Part shown: in pieces, positions 45,483-55,881 of the stretch | Layout: the number at the start of each line of letters is the position of its first letter | How positions within the stretch are numbered: the stretch's first letter is position 1 | DNA from: Neofusicoccum parvum | Taxonomy: Eukaryota > Ascomycota > Dothideomycetes > Botryosphaeriales > Botryosphaeriaceae | Reading direction: 5' to 3' | Assembly (NCBI GenBank): GCA_020912385.1 | Contig: CP087213.1 | Location: 124,001-188,000, forward strand | Length of the DNA stretch: 64,000 nucleotides | Translations under genes and position numbers: made by a program | The notes under the pieces: model-generated | Seen by the model: only the letters and a program-made list of their open reading frames with translations | Database searches by the model: none | What the model was told of the DNA's origin: nothing

Positions 45483-45867
45483 CGTGAAGAGGTATCCATG
45501 TACCGGCGTTGTAAATATTGATGATGAATTGGAATCTTCCAGCGATTTATATCAAATGGTTCATATTCTGAAATGAATTAGCGTGGTGTGAGTACTCACT
45601 ACGTCCAACGTAGACAGATTGTCGAAGACCTTGCTGCTAACGCGTAGACCGGATTCATCTCTACGCAGTCGCACGGCATTTGTATGGTTGTCGACAGTCA
45701 GGCCGAGGCTCTAGTATTCCACACCAAAAAGACCTCCCATTTTCTTAGGATTGAGTGGCTTGCTTTACCCACAACTGTTGTACAGAGTTGACTTTACCCA
45801 CAACTGTTGTACAGAGTTGACTGTAACCTCTCCAGCGCCATGCCTGCTATTACATACCCGCAACCTT
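45483..45867. other. Convergent intergenic spacer with tandem duplication
   Basis: About 385 bp between convergent genes. It contains the 29-bp tandem duplication listed separately and nothing else recognisable. Confidence 0.5.
45764..45821. repeat. Perfect 29-bp tandem duplication
   Basis: The unit beginning CTTTACCCACAACTGTTG occurs twice back to back, 45764-45792 and 45793-45821, with no mismatch, which suggests a recent duplication. Confidence 0.9.
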
Positions 45868-47213
45868 TCATTGCTCACCAAATTTAATCTTTCCATCCGA
45901 TCCCACCTGGGCGTATGTCACTTTCTCCTTAGGAGCCTCTGCCTCCGCAGCAGGCGTGGTCGCCGAGCCATGTCCGCTCTCTTTCCGCAGATCAAGGTTG
46001 ACAGCTTCCTGGACGGCGCCAGCAGGCGTGTCCGCGATCTCGTTCACGTCGCGGGTGGTGAGGGAATCAGTCAAGCGCCCGGCTCTTGACTGGATGAGGA
46101 TGGTGGAAGGACCGCGGAACTGGAGGAACAACTGTACACACGAATTGTCAATGGTCTGAACGAAGCGAGAACTTGGATCATTCCGTACCCTATCTCCCCA
46201 TATCGTCCTCCTTGTCCAGGTCCGAAGTGTGAAGAGGAACTGAGCTAGCGTCTTGAAAGCCTGAGTTTTCCGCATCTCCTCGAAGAACTTGGTATTCGGG
46301 AAAAGGCCGGTCAGGCTAGGAACTTGGAAGCGGAGGGAGGTCGACTTGAAGCGGTAGGGGAGCGGCGGGTTTGCGGTCATGGTATATGCGAGAATGTTGC
46401 TGGGCAGGGTTAGTCAAGCATTCCCCCATGAAAGTCGAGTCTGGACACACCTTGGGTGCACAACGTATTCCTCTCCAGCCTTCAGGTGGACTTGATAGAT
46501 CTGGCCCTTGCCCACAAGAGCAAGAAGGCCTCTGCCGGTGACATGCGAGTTACCCCAGTGTGCCAAGCTCTTCACCAATTAGTGACCTTCCTACAAAAAC
46601 AATGGCATTCCTAACATACCATCTTTGTGTTCACTCGCGGCTTTACAGACAGCGCATGGCCAGTCCAAGCCAGCAGCGCCTGCCTCTGGGCAACCAGCCA
46701 ATCGAGACGTCCATCCAGATGCACAACAGCGAAGCTCGTGACAGGCGACTTGGAGGAGATCAAGGCGGTGATGGGGCTCGCCGAGGACAGCTTCTGGTAC
46801 AGGAAAGGGACGCCCAGCGGGGCGCGACGGAAGGGCTCGAGGATGGAAAGGCTGGACACGGCATTTTCGACCTTGCCATTGACGGCGACGAGGGTGCCGC
46901 GGCGCGTGTACAGGTTTTGCGACGCGGACAGCGACACGGACAACAGCGAGTAGGGCGACCCGAGCACCTCGAAGCGGGCGTCTGCGGACCAATTAACACT
47001 GCGCTCAAGCCATTGAGCGGCGGAGAAGGGCTGCGTACCCGGGGTGGAGCTGGCGGCGGCGGAGACGTCCTGGTCGAAGCTGGGAGTCGACGACGAGGGC
47101 GCCTCGCTGATGTGGATGGGCTGGCGGCGGACCAGCGGGGGCGCGACGCGGGCGCGACACGCGCGGCAGACGGCGCGGGAGCCCCAGCTGGAGCTCGTCG
47201 GGAGGGCGCGCAT
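45868..47213 (-). CDS. AIM24: AIM24-family mitochondrial protein
   Basis: Three exons in transcription order, 47213-46620, 46569-46451 and 46399-45868, give 414 residues. The N-terminus is a basic, Ser/Ala-rich mitochondrial presequence ([20 protein letters not shown]). The body has the AIM24/TIGR00266-like beta-rich fold. Recognisable segments are [54 protein letters not shown] and [14 protein letters not shown]. In yeast AIM24 is an inner-membrane protein needed for MICOS/cristae organisation. The ATG at 47213 is preferred because the presequence begins there; the much longer upstream frame runs into the ATM1 promoter and coding region. The short second exon uses the acceptor that avoids an early stop. 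Confidence 0.87.
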
Positions 47214-47442
47214 GGTTTCGGGCGAGATGGGCGGTGCGGTGATGCCGCTGGTCGAGCTTTGATGCCGAAAGGGCCCGCCAAGACGGTGACGCCTGTGCGG
47301 GCCGCCTTTGCGTGCTGCGCCAACACCTTGACGTCCGCCCGCTCTGCCGCGACCCTCGCCCGCCGTCTTCCACCTCGCCTCCATTGGGGACCCAGACATG
47401 GCGCTGCCGCGCCCGTAAGAGCCAGGACATTGCGACAGGACC
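47214..47442. promoter_or_regulatory. Bidirectional promoter of AIM24 and ATM1
   Basis: Only 229 bp separate the two divergent start codons, so both 5' UTRs and core promoters must lie here. Both products are mitochondrial inner-membrane proteins, which makes shared regulation plausible. Confidence 0.7.
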
Positions 47443-49859
47443 ATGCTAACGCGCCAGCTCCTGCGGAGCGCCTGCTCTGCCCCGCGCTGCCGTTCTTTCC
47501 ACACTTCGCACGCAACCACCCCGCAGCGCTGCCGTTCCCCAGCCCCTCTCCGCTCCATCTCGCGTGTGCCACCCTTCGTCCGCGTCTTCGCGACCGCGCC
47601 GCGCCACCGTAAAGACGAGCCCCGGATAAGCACAGCCCAGGCCAATGGCGCGACGAAGGCTGAGAGTGCCGGTGATGCGCTGAAGCCCGAGACGGCGCAG
47701 AAGGCGACTGTGGCGGGGTCGGGCTCGGGTGTCAAGAACGACCCGCTGCTGTCAGAGAAGACGGTGTCGAACAAGGAGCAGCGCAAGGCTGACTGGGCCA
47801 TCATGAAGGAGATGACGCGCTATTTGTGGCCCAAGGTAGGCTGGCAGTCGTCGGGGAGGTTGACGGCGTGTTGACCTGCTTCCAGGACAACCTCGGGACC
47901 AGGCTGCGAGTCGGCCTCTCTGTGGCTCTGCTCGTCGGCGCAAAGGTGATATGCATGTTCCTTCTTTTCTCTATCCATATTGTGCTCATAGATATTCTCA
48001 GGTCTTGAACGTGCAAGTGCCTTTCTACTTCAAGAGCATAGTAGATGCCATGAATATTGATTTCGCTGCTGTTGGAGGCACAGCCACCACCGTTGCTGGC
48101 TCAATGATTATTGCGTGTAAGCAAGGTGGCCTACCAGTCAGCCCACACGCTAAAGTACTGTCCAGATGGTGTTACCCGCATGGGAGCCACTCTCTTCCAA
48201 GAAATGCGCAATGCCGTCTTCGCCAGTGTTGCCCAGAAAGCCATTCGCCGTGTTGCCTGCAGTGTCTACGAGCACTTGTTGAAGCTGGACTTGAACTTCC
48301 ATCTCTCGCGCCAGACTGGAGGCTTGACACGTGCCATTGATCGCGGTACCAAGGGCATCAGTTTCCTTCTCACGTCCATGGTCTTCCACATTCTCCCCAC
48401 TGCGCTGGAAATCTCCCTGGTGTGCGGTATTCTCGTGCGTACCCGTCAGCTACCATTTGCAACAAGAAGCTTCTAACATCTCTCAGACCTACCAATACGG
48501 CGCGCAATTCGCTGCCATCACTGTCGCTACCATGGTCGCCTACACAGGATTCACCATCACCACCACCGCCTGGAGAACCAAGTTCCGCAAACAGGCGAAT
48601 GCTGCTGACAACAAGGCTGCTACTGTTGCGGTTGATTCTTTGATCAATTATGAGGCCGTCAAGGTGATTCAATCTCTACCTGTTGTATTTCTTCGCTTTT
48701 CTGACTTCTGCAGTACTTCAACAACGAGAAATTTGAGGTAGGCCGGTACGACAAGGCCCTGCAGGCGTATGAAAAAGCCTCCATAAAGGTCGCCACCTCT
48801 CTCGCCTTCCTCAACTCCGGCCAGAACCTTATCTTCTCTTCCGCCCTAACGGCCATGATGTACCTGGCCGCCAATGGTGTTGCGACCGGTAATCTGACCG
48901 TCGGTGACCTCGTCATGGTGAACCAACTCGTGTTCCAACTCTCCGTTCCCCTCAACTTCCTCGGCTCCGTCTATCGCGAGCTGCGCCAGTCCCTCCTGGA
49001 CATGGAAACCCTCTTCAACCTCCAAAAAGTCAACGTCGCCGTCAAAGACGCCCCCAACGCGCCCCCGCTCGCCCTCCCCGCCGGCGGCACCATCCGCTTC
49101 GAGAACGTCACCTTCGGCTACCGCCCGGACCGCCCCATCCTCAAGAACCTAACCCTCACCATCCCGGCCGGCAAAAAAGTCTCCATCGTCGGGCCGTCCG
49201 GCTGCGGCAAATCCACCATCCTCCGCCTCCTCTTCCGCTCCTACGACGTGCAGTCCGGCCGCATCACCATCGACGACCAAGACATCCGCAGCGTGCAGCT
49301 GGACTCGCTGCGGCGCGCGATCGGCGTGGTGCCGCAGGACACGCCGCTCTTCAACGACACGATCGAGCACAACATCCGATACGGCGACGTGGCGGCGGGC
49401 GACGCGGCGGTGCGGGCGGCGGCGGCGCGCGCCAAGCTGGACGAGGTGGTGGCGCGCCTGCCGGACGGCTACGCCACCACCGTCGGCGAGCGCGGCCTGA
49501 TGATCAGCGGCGGCGAGAAGCAGCGCCTGGCCGTCGCCCGCCTGATCCTGAAGGACCCGCCGCTGCTGTTCTTCGACGAGGCCACCAGCGCCCTCGACAC
49601 CCACACCGAGCAGGCCCTGCTGCAGAACATCAACAGCGTTATCAGGGAGAAGAGGCGCACCAGCGTGTTTGTCGCCCACAGGCTGCGGACCATTTACGAT
49701 TCGGATTTGATTATCGTGCTGAGGGATGGGGTGGTGGCGGAGCAGGGGACGCATGATAAGTTGATTGATCAGGGAGGCGTGTACTCGGAGTTGTGGAGCG
49801 CGCAGGAGACGCTGTTTGTGGATGGGAAGGAGGGTGGCGAGGGGGAGGGGAGAAAGTAG
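47443..49859 (+). CDS. ATM1: Mitochondrial ABC transporter ATM1
   Basis: Six exons (47443-47835, 47886-47945, 48002-48116, 48166-48434, 48487-48663, 48714-49859) give 719 residues. The first ~100 residues form an Arg/Ser/Ala-rich mitochondrial presequence ([19 protein letters not shown]). The ABC-B half-transporter membrane domain follows, with the ATM1-typical [18 protein letters not shown] and [20 protein letters not shown]. The nucleotide-binding domain is complete: Walker [10 protein letters not shown], signature [13 protein letters not shown], Walker [13 protein letters not shown] and H-loop FVAHRL. As a homodimer in the inner membrane it exports a glutathione-linked sulfur compound from the matrix for cytosolic iron-sulfur assembly. 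The five introns are 49-56 bp and crowd the 5' half. Divergent from AIM24. Confidence 0.95.
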
Positions 49860-50264
49860 GACGTGGGACTGGTGATCAAGGAGAAGGCAACGTATACGAG
49901 GCGTGATATTGATGTCACGGTACAGCAAAAAATGGAGATTCGGATTTAGAGAATCTGGCTTTCATTGTTTGTCTCCTATTGAGATGCTACGAAGAAGCTG
50001 GATTCGTTGAATTCTGAGTGCTTCCCTCCACGCCATCCAGGTGCCGTAGAGGTTGGATAGTGAAATGGATTGTGAAAAGAAACCAAGAACCGGTATGGAC
50101 TCCAAGGTGCCAAACTTGATGTATGAGAAAGTTGAGTGAAAGGAACCCAAGAGCCGGTGTGGATGTCCAACGTGCCAAACTTGATGTATGAGAAAGTTGA
50201 GTGGAAAAGCCAGGGCGGAGAGCGTCGGCTTCGGGTATCGAGAAAGATGTGGCAAGTGACCAGC
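49860..50264. other. Convergent spacer with 65-bp duplication
   Basis: About 400 bp between ATM1 and the first 2EXR gene, which converge. The only structure seen is the duplication at 50075-50203. Open minus-strand frames over it only translate the repeat. Confidence 0.5.
50075..50203. repeat. Imperfect ~65-bp tandem duplication
   Basis: Copies 50075-50138 and 50139-50203 share an exact 30-bp 3' half (GCCAAACTTGATGTATGAGA onward) and a diverged 5' half (AACC AAGA versus AACCCAAGA, GGTATGGA versus GGTGTGGA). Confidence 0.85.
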
Positions 50265-51143
50265 CTAGTCAATCCACTTCTTGAACTCCTCGCGAAGTCT
50301 AAGTCTTTGAGTGTTTTGTTGTGCCTTCTCCTCCATTACCAACACGATCAGATCAAGGAATGCCATTTTGTCGCCCTTCTCCTTTCCTACGGCATCCACC
50401 CACTTCTGAGCCATTTGGAGGAAACACCTCACGAAACGTGTAAGCTGTCTCTCGTTCAGCTCTTGGATGTCGGTATCCAGCTGCAAACGCTCGAGCCTGT
50501 GGGTGCCAATGAGAGAGTTGAGAGCGGGCAAGAGATAACCAGATCCGAAGTGGCTATTCACGCCGTAGCTGCTGTAGTAGCAAAGGGCTCTGCCCAAGTG
50601 TCCCATGGTAATTCCCTTGACCCAGCTCTTGCTGGTAGCAGAGAGGTTGCCGAGGAAGATGTACATGGTTTCAGTTGATCCGAAATGGAATTCATTCTGG
50701 TAAAGGAACGGAATTCCTTCGGCAAAGGTAGCTCTGTTGGCCAGCAGGATATTTGCGATGAGAGGCACCGCAGTCTTCATGCGACAGGTGTAAGGGCTGT
50801 ACTGCTTGCAGCCATGCGTAGATATGCCAATGAAAAGCGGATGCTGCCTGCTCAGGCAGAGCTTGTAGATGATGTTCCGAATCTCTCCAGGCAGGTCAGT
50901 CCAGCGGAAGATCTTGCGCTTGTTGATACGTCTGGGGCGCTGCGATATGAAATCGTCAGCAAAGCTGCGCATATATCGAGGTGACGTGAGGTGAGGGTGA
51001 CTGAAAATAGAGCATACCTTGCGGCTGAGTTCTTCCTCCTCCCCATCTTCAGCAATGTCAAGATCTTCGTCGTCAGGTTCTTTGTAGGAGATTCGCGGCC
51101 TCTTCCGCAAGCGGCCGCTACTGCGTGCCTCGCTGACGCTCAT
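50265..51143 (-). CDS. 2EXR-domain protein, tandem copy 1
   Basis: The ATG at 51143 opens with SEARSSGRLRKRPRISY, a basic nuclear-localisation-like stretch, then an acidic run (DDEDLDIAEDGEEEE). The 2EXR motif follows as KIFRWTDLPGEIRNIIYKLCL, close to the F-box-like consensus F-x-x-L-P-x-E-I/L-R-x-x-I/V-Y. NILLANRATFAEGIPFLYQN and NSLIGTHRLERLQL are further blocks shared with its neighbours. A 78-bp GTATGC...GCAG intron at 50940-51017 is stop-free and in frame; removal gives 266 residues, retention 292. The paralogues all splice at this position, so I favour splicing. 2EXR proteins are abundant in filamentous fungi and have no settled function. The similarity to F-box helices hints at protein binding, which is inference. 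Confidence 0.8.
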   Translation of the reverse strand: MSVSEARSSGRLRKRPRISYKEPDDEDLDIAEDGEEEELSRKVCSIFSHPHLTSPRYMRSFADDFISQRPRRINKRKIFRWTDLPGEIRNIIYKLCLSRQHPLFIGISTHGCKQYSPYTCRMKTAVPLIANILLANRATFAEGIPFLYQNEFHFGSTETMYIFLGNLSATSKSWVKGITMGHLGRALCYYSSYGVNSHFGSGYLLPALNSLIGTHRLERLQLDTDIQELNERQLTRFVRCFLQMAQKWVDAVGKEKGDKMAFLDLIVLVMEEKAQQNTQRLRLREEFKKWID

Positions 51144-51571
51144 GGTTGCGGTGCTGGCGAGCAGAAGCTCACTGGTGCTGGTTTGATGGTGAGGTTAAAG
51201 GCAAGGACGAGAATTGGTGGCTTAAAAGGACACTGAGTGGATGCACTAACCCAATTCAGCCACGCACGTGTGCGGATTGGTGAGCGCGACGGTACAGGGA
51301 ATAAGGTGGTTTCACCTTCACCGGGAAGACTACGTCAAAAGAAGTATGACAGCAAGTAGTAAGCGTAGAATAAAGTTGAAATTCCTCAAATCTGTCTATG
51401 GTAGGGAGAAATAATAGTCTTTTACGGTTTCCAAGTGTCCGACTTTCCCACTCAAGTACTGAATGGAATATTCAGGACGATTCTATCGAGAATGTGATCT
51501 GTAACAATGGGCTATGGGACGTGGTTTTCATAGGCCTTTGTTTCAATGAAGTAGCCTGCTGACCTTCTTGC
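51144..51571. other. Spacer between 2EXR copies 1 and 2
   Basis: About 430 bp holding the promoter of copy 1 and the 3' end of copy 2. No other feature seen. Confidence 0.5.
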
Positions 51572-52441
51572 TCATGTCAAGTAAGACTTGAGAAGGTTTT
51601 GCAAGTCTTCTGAGTATGAGTGACATCCACCCATCTCGTCCTTGAACTTGATCAGCTCCACACCTGCGAGCGTATCACCCTTCCATTTTCCGACTGCCTC
51701 AAGCCAGAAATGAGCGCTTTTGTAGAGTACCTTCATAAACGATCCTGCACGATCGGGCCGAAGAGTGTCGTGTTTATGGATCGAAAGACGAGTCAGGTTG
51801 GTGGTTCCAGTAAGAGAGCTAATTGCGAAGTAGAGGTGGTTGACTCTGTAAAAAAAAAAAAGAAGTCGCTGCCGAGCTCGATCTTCTCAATCCAGGCTTT
51901 GGGAATGGCGGAAAGGTTGGTCATGAAGACAACCAGACTTAATGGATTTTCGAATAGGAATTCGTTCTGGTACAATAGCGGACCTCCTTCTGCGTACGTG
52001 GATTTGTTGATGAGTAGTAGGTTTTGTTTGAGAAACTGGGGATCAGCACCCTTCAGTCGAACGATGTGCCTATATGTGGAGAACGTAGAGGCGATAAGCA
52101 ACGGATGCGCCCTAGTCAGGCAGAGCTCGTAGATGATGTTGCGGATTTCTCCGGGAAGATCAGCCCAGCGGAAGATCTTGCCCTTGTCGACACGCTTGTT
52201 GTTCTGCTCCGGAATCTTATTCGTCCTCTGCTTGAATTTCAGAATCTAATCCAAGTGCAAACGGGGCGATGCGGGACTAGCTGGAGCATACCTTGCACGC
52301 GGGGGCGCTTTCCTCTTCCGGATTGTTGTCATCTTGCCCAACGCTTCCAAGGTCTTCATCACCCAGTTCTTCGTACTCCGGTTCTTTGTGAGACATACAT
52401 GGCCTCTTCTGTGGTCGGGCGCTACTGTGCGTCTCGCTCAT
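51572..52441 (-). pseudogene. 2EXR-domain gene, tandem copy 2, frameshifted at a poly-T run
   Basis: The ATG at 52441 gives SSARPQKRPCMSHKEPEYE, a basic then acidic leader. A phase-0 intron follows (52228-52291, donor GTATGC). The 2EXR motif is GKIFRWADLPGEIRNIIYEL, then QNLLLINKSTYAEGGPLLYQ. At a run of 12 T (plus strand A at 51850-51861) the frame leaves the family alignment and stops at 51793. One base away, the frame continues as clear paralogue sequence (NHLYFAISSLTGTTNLTRL, SAHFWLEAVGKWKGDTLAGV) to a TGA at 51572-51574. The gene is therefore broken by a one-base length change, unless the run is misread in the assembly. A TTTACAG sequence at the run's end also looks like a splice acceptor, but I found no matching donor. 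Confidence 0.7.
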
Positions 52442-52892
52442 GGTTACTGTGCTAGTGATGGTCGACGGTGGTGGTAATGCGGGGGCGGTAAGGTCGATGA
52501 CGAGGAAAGTACCGGCGGTTTAAATGGACCCTGGAAGGAACCCGGCTATATGAACTAGCCTGATTCAGCCACACGTATGTGCAGGTCGGCTAGCGTAGTA
52601 CGGAATTTTGTCGGTCTTAGTTGCAGCGAAAAGTTTGCCTTGGATTGATTATTACAGCATGCAATGAACGTGGAAACAGAAAGTCGTATTCCTAAATCCA
52701 CATCCCGCTCACTCACAGTTGTCAAATTTCTGCAAAATTCTACATAGTAGCGAGGATAATAAGGTGCCGTTCGCAAAAGTAAGCACAGCAAGCCTTCTTA
52801 AGTCACTTCTTGTCCACGCACAATTCCATAATCGGCAAGAGATAGCAAGAAGAAACCCGAAGAGCCTAGACCACTGTAGCCATAGAGACACT
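52442..52892. other. Spacer between 2EXR copies 2 and 3
   Basis: About 450 bp, promoter of copy 2. Short frames only. Confidence 0.5.
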
Positions 52893-53871
52893 TTACTCCA
52901 GCAGATCTTCAAGCCGAGATCGAAGCTCGTTGTCTGCAATCACCGAAACCTCTTGATCCGTTGACCAGTGCCAGCGAGCTCTAGGAGGTACTCCTTCCAC
53001 GTGGATAAGCTCCGCGCCCGCCTTCTTGTCCGCCTTTTCCCTGCCAACGGCATCAAGCCAGAAGTGTGCCTCGCGGTAGATGCGACTGGCGACCTCCAAC
53101 GCGGTTATGTGTGGGCGGAGCTCGATGACCATCTTGAGGCGTCTCAGGTTCGTGGTGCCGATGAGAGACGTGAAGGCCGGGTGAAAGCAGCCCGCGTCAG
53201 TGCCGTAGCTGCCGAAGTAGCCATTTGAACCTTTCTCGTTGACGGTAACGTTCTGAACCCAGGCTTTCGGGGTGGGGGATAGGGTGGCGAAGAAGGTGTA
53301 CATCGCCAACGGGCCCTTGAAGATGAGCTCATTCCTGTATAGAACCGGGCCTCCTTCGACGTAGGTAGCCTTGTTAAGGAGCAAAAGGTTGGCGTTGAGA
53401 CCACAGGTGGTGTACTGGCCGATGGTCCGCTTGCCATGGTCTCTGGTCGAGCTGAAGACGATGCCATCCTCCCTGCTGAAGCAAATGCTGTAGACCATGT
53501 TGCGCAACTCTCCGGGAAGGGCGGCCCAGCGAAAGACTTTGCGCTTGTTGATGCGCTTGGGTGTGGCTGTCTTTTTTTCCTTCGTCTTCGTTGCCGTCCT
53601 ATTTGTCTTTCTCTTCTGCAGTGCGGTCAGCATCCGTGCATACAAAGCGAGGTGAAGTTTGTACCTTGCGGTCATTGGGGACGAACTCTTCATCCGATGA
53701 GCTGCTCTGTTCGTCACTTTCACTGGATGTGTCTGTATCGCTTTCTTCGTCGTCGCTGCGCCTCTTCTCATCGGCGGTGGCGGCAACGCTCAGGAGCTCC
53801 TCGTCATCTGGCTGTGCGTAGGAAATGCGAGGCCGCTTGCGCAGCCTGCCACTGCTGCGTGCCTCACCCAT
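52893..53871 (-). CDS. 2EXR-domain protein, tandem copy 3
   Basis: Two exons in transcription order, 53871-53665 and 53615-52893, give 309 residues. The leader matches copy 1 closely (GEARSSGRLRKRPRISYAQP), followed by a long Ser/Asp/Glu stretch and then, after the phase-0 intron, a second basic block (TPKRINKRK). The 2EXR motif is KVFRWAALPGELRNMVYSI. Shared downstream blocks are LLLLNKATYVEGGPVLYRNE, FHPAFTSLIGTTNLRRLK and REAHFWLDAVGREKADKKAG. This is the most complete copy, a good reference for judging the broken ones. An upstream in-frame ATG at 53931 would add 20 residues. The NLS-like leader suggests nuclear location by inference. Confidence 0.85.
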
Positions 53872-54175
53872 GGTTTTCGTGGACGTGCAGCGTTTCTGAC
53901 GTGGTTGATGTGAGAGTGGTGAATGTCGCAAAGAAGCTTCGGGCAGGCACGGAGGCAGCGTCCGCGGGTAGGAGGGACGCGAGTTAGCGTCGCGCTAGCT
54001 TCATCTACATTGTGTACAATAGGCGTATGGAATTGAAACATTCATGCGGACGACTTCCAATTCCATTGAAGTTAACGAAGCCATTCGGATGAATGCTTCA
54101 ACTGCACAAGTGTTTACACACTGGCCTTTCCGCAGCATCAACACCTGTTCAAGGAGAGTTATTGGAATTCTCTAT
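53872..54175. other. Spacer between 2EXR copies 3 and 4
   Basis: About 300 bp; promoter of copy 3 and 3' end of copy 4. Nothing else seen. Confidence 0.5.
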
Positions 54176-55055
54176 TTACTTAATCAGATTCTTCAGGTGC
54201 GAGCGGAGTAACTTATTGCCAGCATCGCGCTCGGTTTGAGGAAACCAACTGGAGACGTTGATCAGGTCCAAAGCCGCGTACTTGTCATTCTTCTCCCTTC
54301 CTACAGACTCGATCCAAAGTGAAGCAGCCCTGACAATTTCCTGCAAATGGCCCTGGCCATAGAAGGAGTTGCGAATCCAGATAAGCTCAAGGCTTTTCAA
54401 GCTTGCCAGGCCAATTAGAGAGTGAAAGGCTGGGACACAGTAACCCTTGTCGATATGTCCTTCCCTGAACCTCAGAAGCCCGAGATGCTTGATCCAGGAC
54501 TTGGTGGTCGGACTGAGAGAGGATATGAAGTGCCAAAGAGATGTGCAGTCCCAAAGGTCGAATTGATTCTGGTAAAGAATCGGGCCAGCCTCTGCGCGGA
54601 TGGTTTTGTTCAGGAGTAGAAGGTTCGGGTGCAGACAATAAGTGCAACGTCTTGGGGACTTGACTGTGTGCCTGCCTCGACTGAATGCATAGTGGATCTC
54701 GATCGTTGCACGCGTCAGAGTCAATTCGTAGATTGCGTTGCGGAGCTCTCCAGGAAGATCCATGAAACGGAATGCCTGTTGCTTTCTGCCGCGTCCACGC
54801 TTTGCCGCTGAAGCTTTCTTCGTTCTCTGCAAAATAGTCAGAATGCCGCACACTATCTGTAGATTAGTACTGGGGACTCACCTTGCGGCCATTGAGGCTG
54901 AACTCCTCGTCGTCTTCATCATCATCTGCCTCGCCAACGGTGGCAGTGACGCGCGTAGAGCCTTCGTCGTCGATGTCGAGATCTTCTTCGTCCGGTTGGG
55001 CGTACGAGACGCGGGGTCGCTTGCGCAACCTGGCGCTGTAGCGCGAGTCGCCCAT
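54176..55055 (-). CDS. 2EXR-domain protein, tandem copy 4
   Basis: Exons in transcription order, 55055-54882 and 54826-54176, give 274 residues. The leader is SARLRKRPRVSYAQPDEEDL, near-identical in plan to copies 1 and 3, with a long acidic run before the intron (donor GTGAGT, branch TCTGAC, acceptor GCAG). After it come RTKKASAAKRGRGRK and the 2EXR motif FRFMDLPGELRNAIYELTL. Shared blocks are NLLLLNKTIRAEAGPILYQN, VPAFHSLIGLASLKSLEL and AASLWIESVGREKNDKYAAL. A Cys pair (RRCTYCLH) sits between the 2EXR motif and the second block. Function unknown. Confidence 0.85.
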
Positions 55056-55881
55056 GGCCTTGGTGACCTCTGGGCGCTTTTGAACTAGTGTGTGTCGGTG
55101 TCGCGAGGCGCTCTGGGCAGGAAAGCTGTCTGCTGGTAGAAAAGACCCTGAGCTCGTTAGCGAGGCACTAGTCTAGATAAGGAAGCAACCCGCGGAAGTG
55201 ATTGAGCAGGTTTACCATCCCTTTGGCCGTTACACGTTACCAAGCGTACGATTCAGCACACATAGTCAAAGCGTGCGCGAATTATGAAAGAAACCCTAAC
55301 GAACATTCTGGCGGACGGCCGTCGACGTCAGAATTTCAACCTCTCTGCGAAGAAGCCGGGTGAAAGGCCCATCTCCAAACTCCAACCACGTCTCGGAACG
55401 CAGCCACGGGGTGGTTGTAGAAGACATGGACAACTTCGACACAGAAACTTCTTGTCCACATGTCGTGGAGCTATTCGTCCGGGTGCAGAATTACTTCAAT
55501 GTTAATACCAAACCGTTCGGATCGATGCCCATGTAGGTATCCTAATTCTTTTACACGCTACTTCGTCTTGAGCGCCACTTCTTGTATTTTCATTCCTTTT
55601 GTAACCTCATAAAGCACCAGAAACATTGTGGTCTGTCCAAGCAAGTGAGACATGCGCGCAAATTGTTAGGAATTTCGTTTGTATTAACTATTACGGAGAG
55701 GCAGAGTATCCAAGTTTCGGTCCTCTCAGTCCCAAAGAAAGAGCCAATGAGTCTAGGAATTGATAGAATCAAGCAGTGTTAGAATGCCCCAGTGGTGAAA
55801 AGAGGATGGCGTCCGCTTTTGCTACGCCGGGAAAGCCGCCATGGGCAACCAGTAGGCTGCAGCTATCCAAACCATCGCGGA
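55056..55881. other. Spacer between 2EXR copies 4 and 5
   Basis: About 830 bp, the largest gap inside the array. I looked for a seventh copy or remnant on both strands and saw none. Confidence 0.5.

Noticed and set aside
46560..47612. Long open plus-strand frame over AIM24 and the ATM1 start
   Set aside because: It is a shadow of AIM24 and of the ATM1 promoter. Its protein is compositionally biased and the real genes match known families.
51842..51861. TTTACAG after the poly-T run in 2EXR copy 2 as a splice acceptor
   Set aside because: No donor at a normal distance upstream gives a frame-keeping intron without deleting conserved 2EXR-family blocks.
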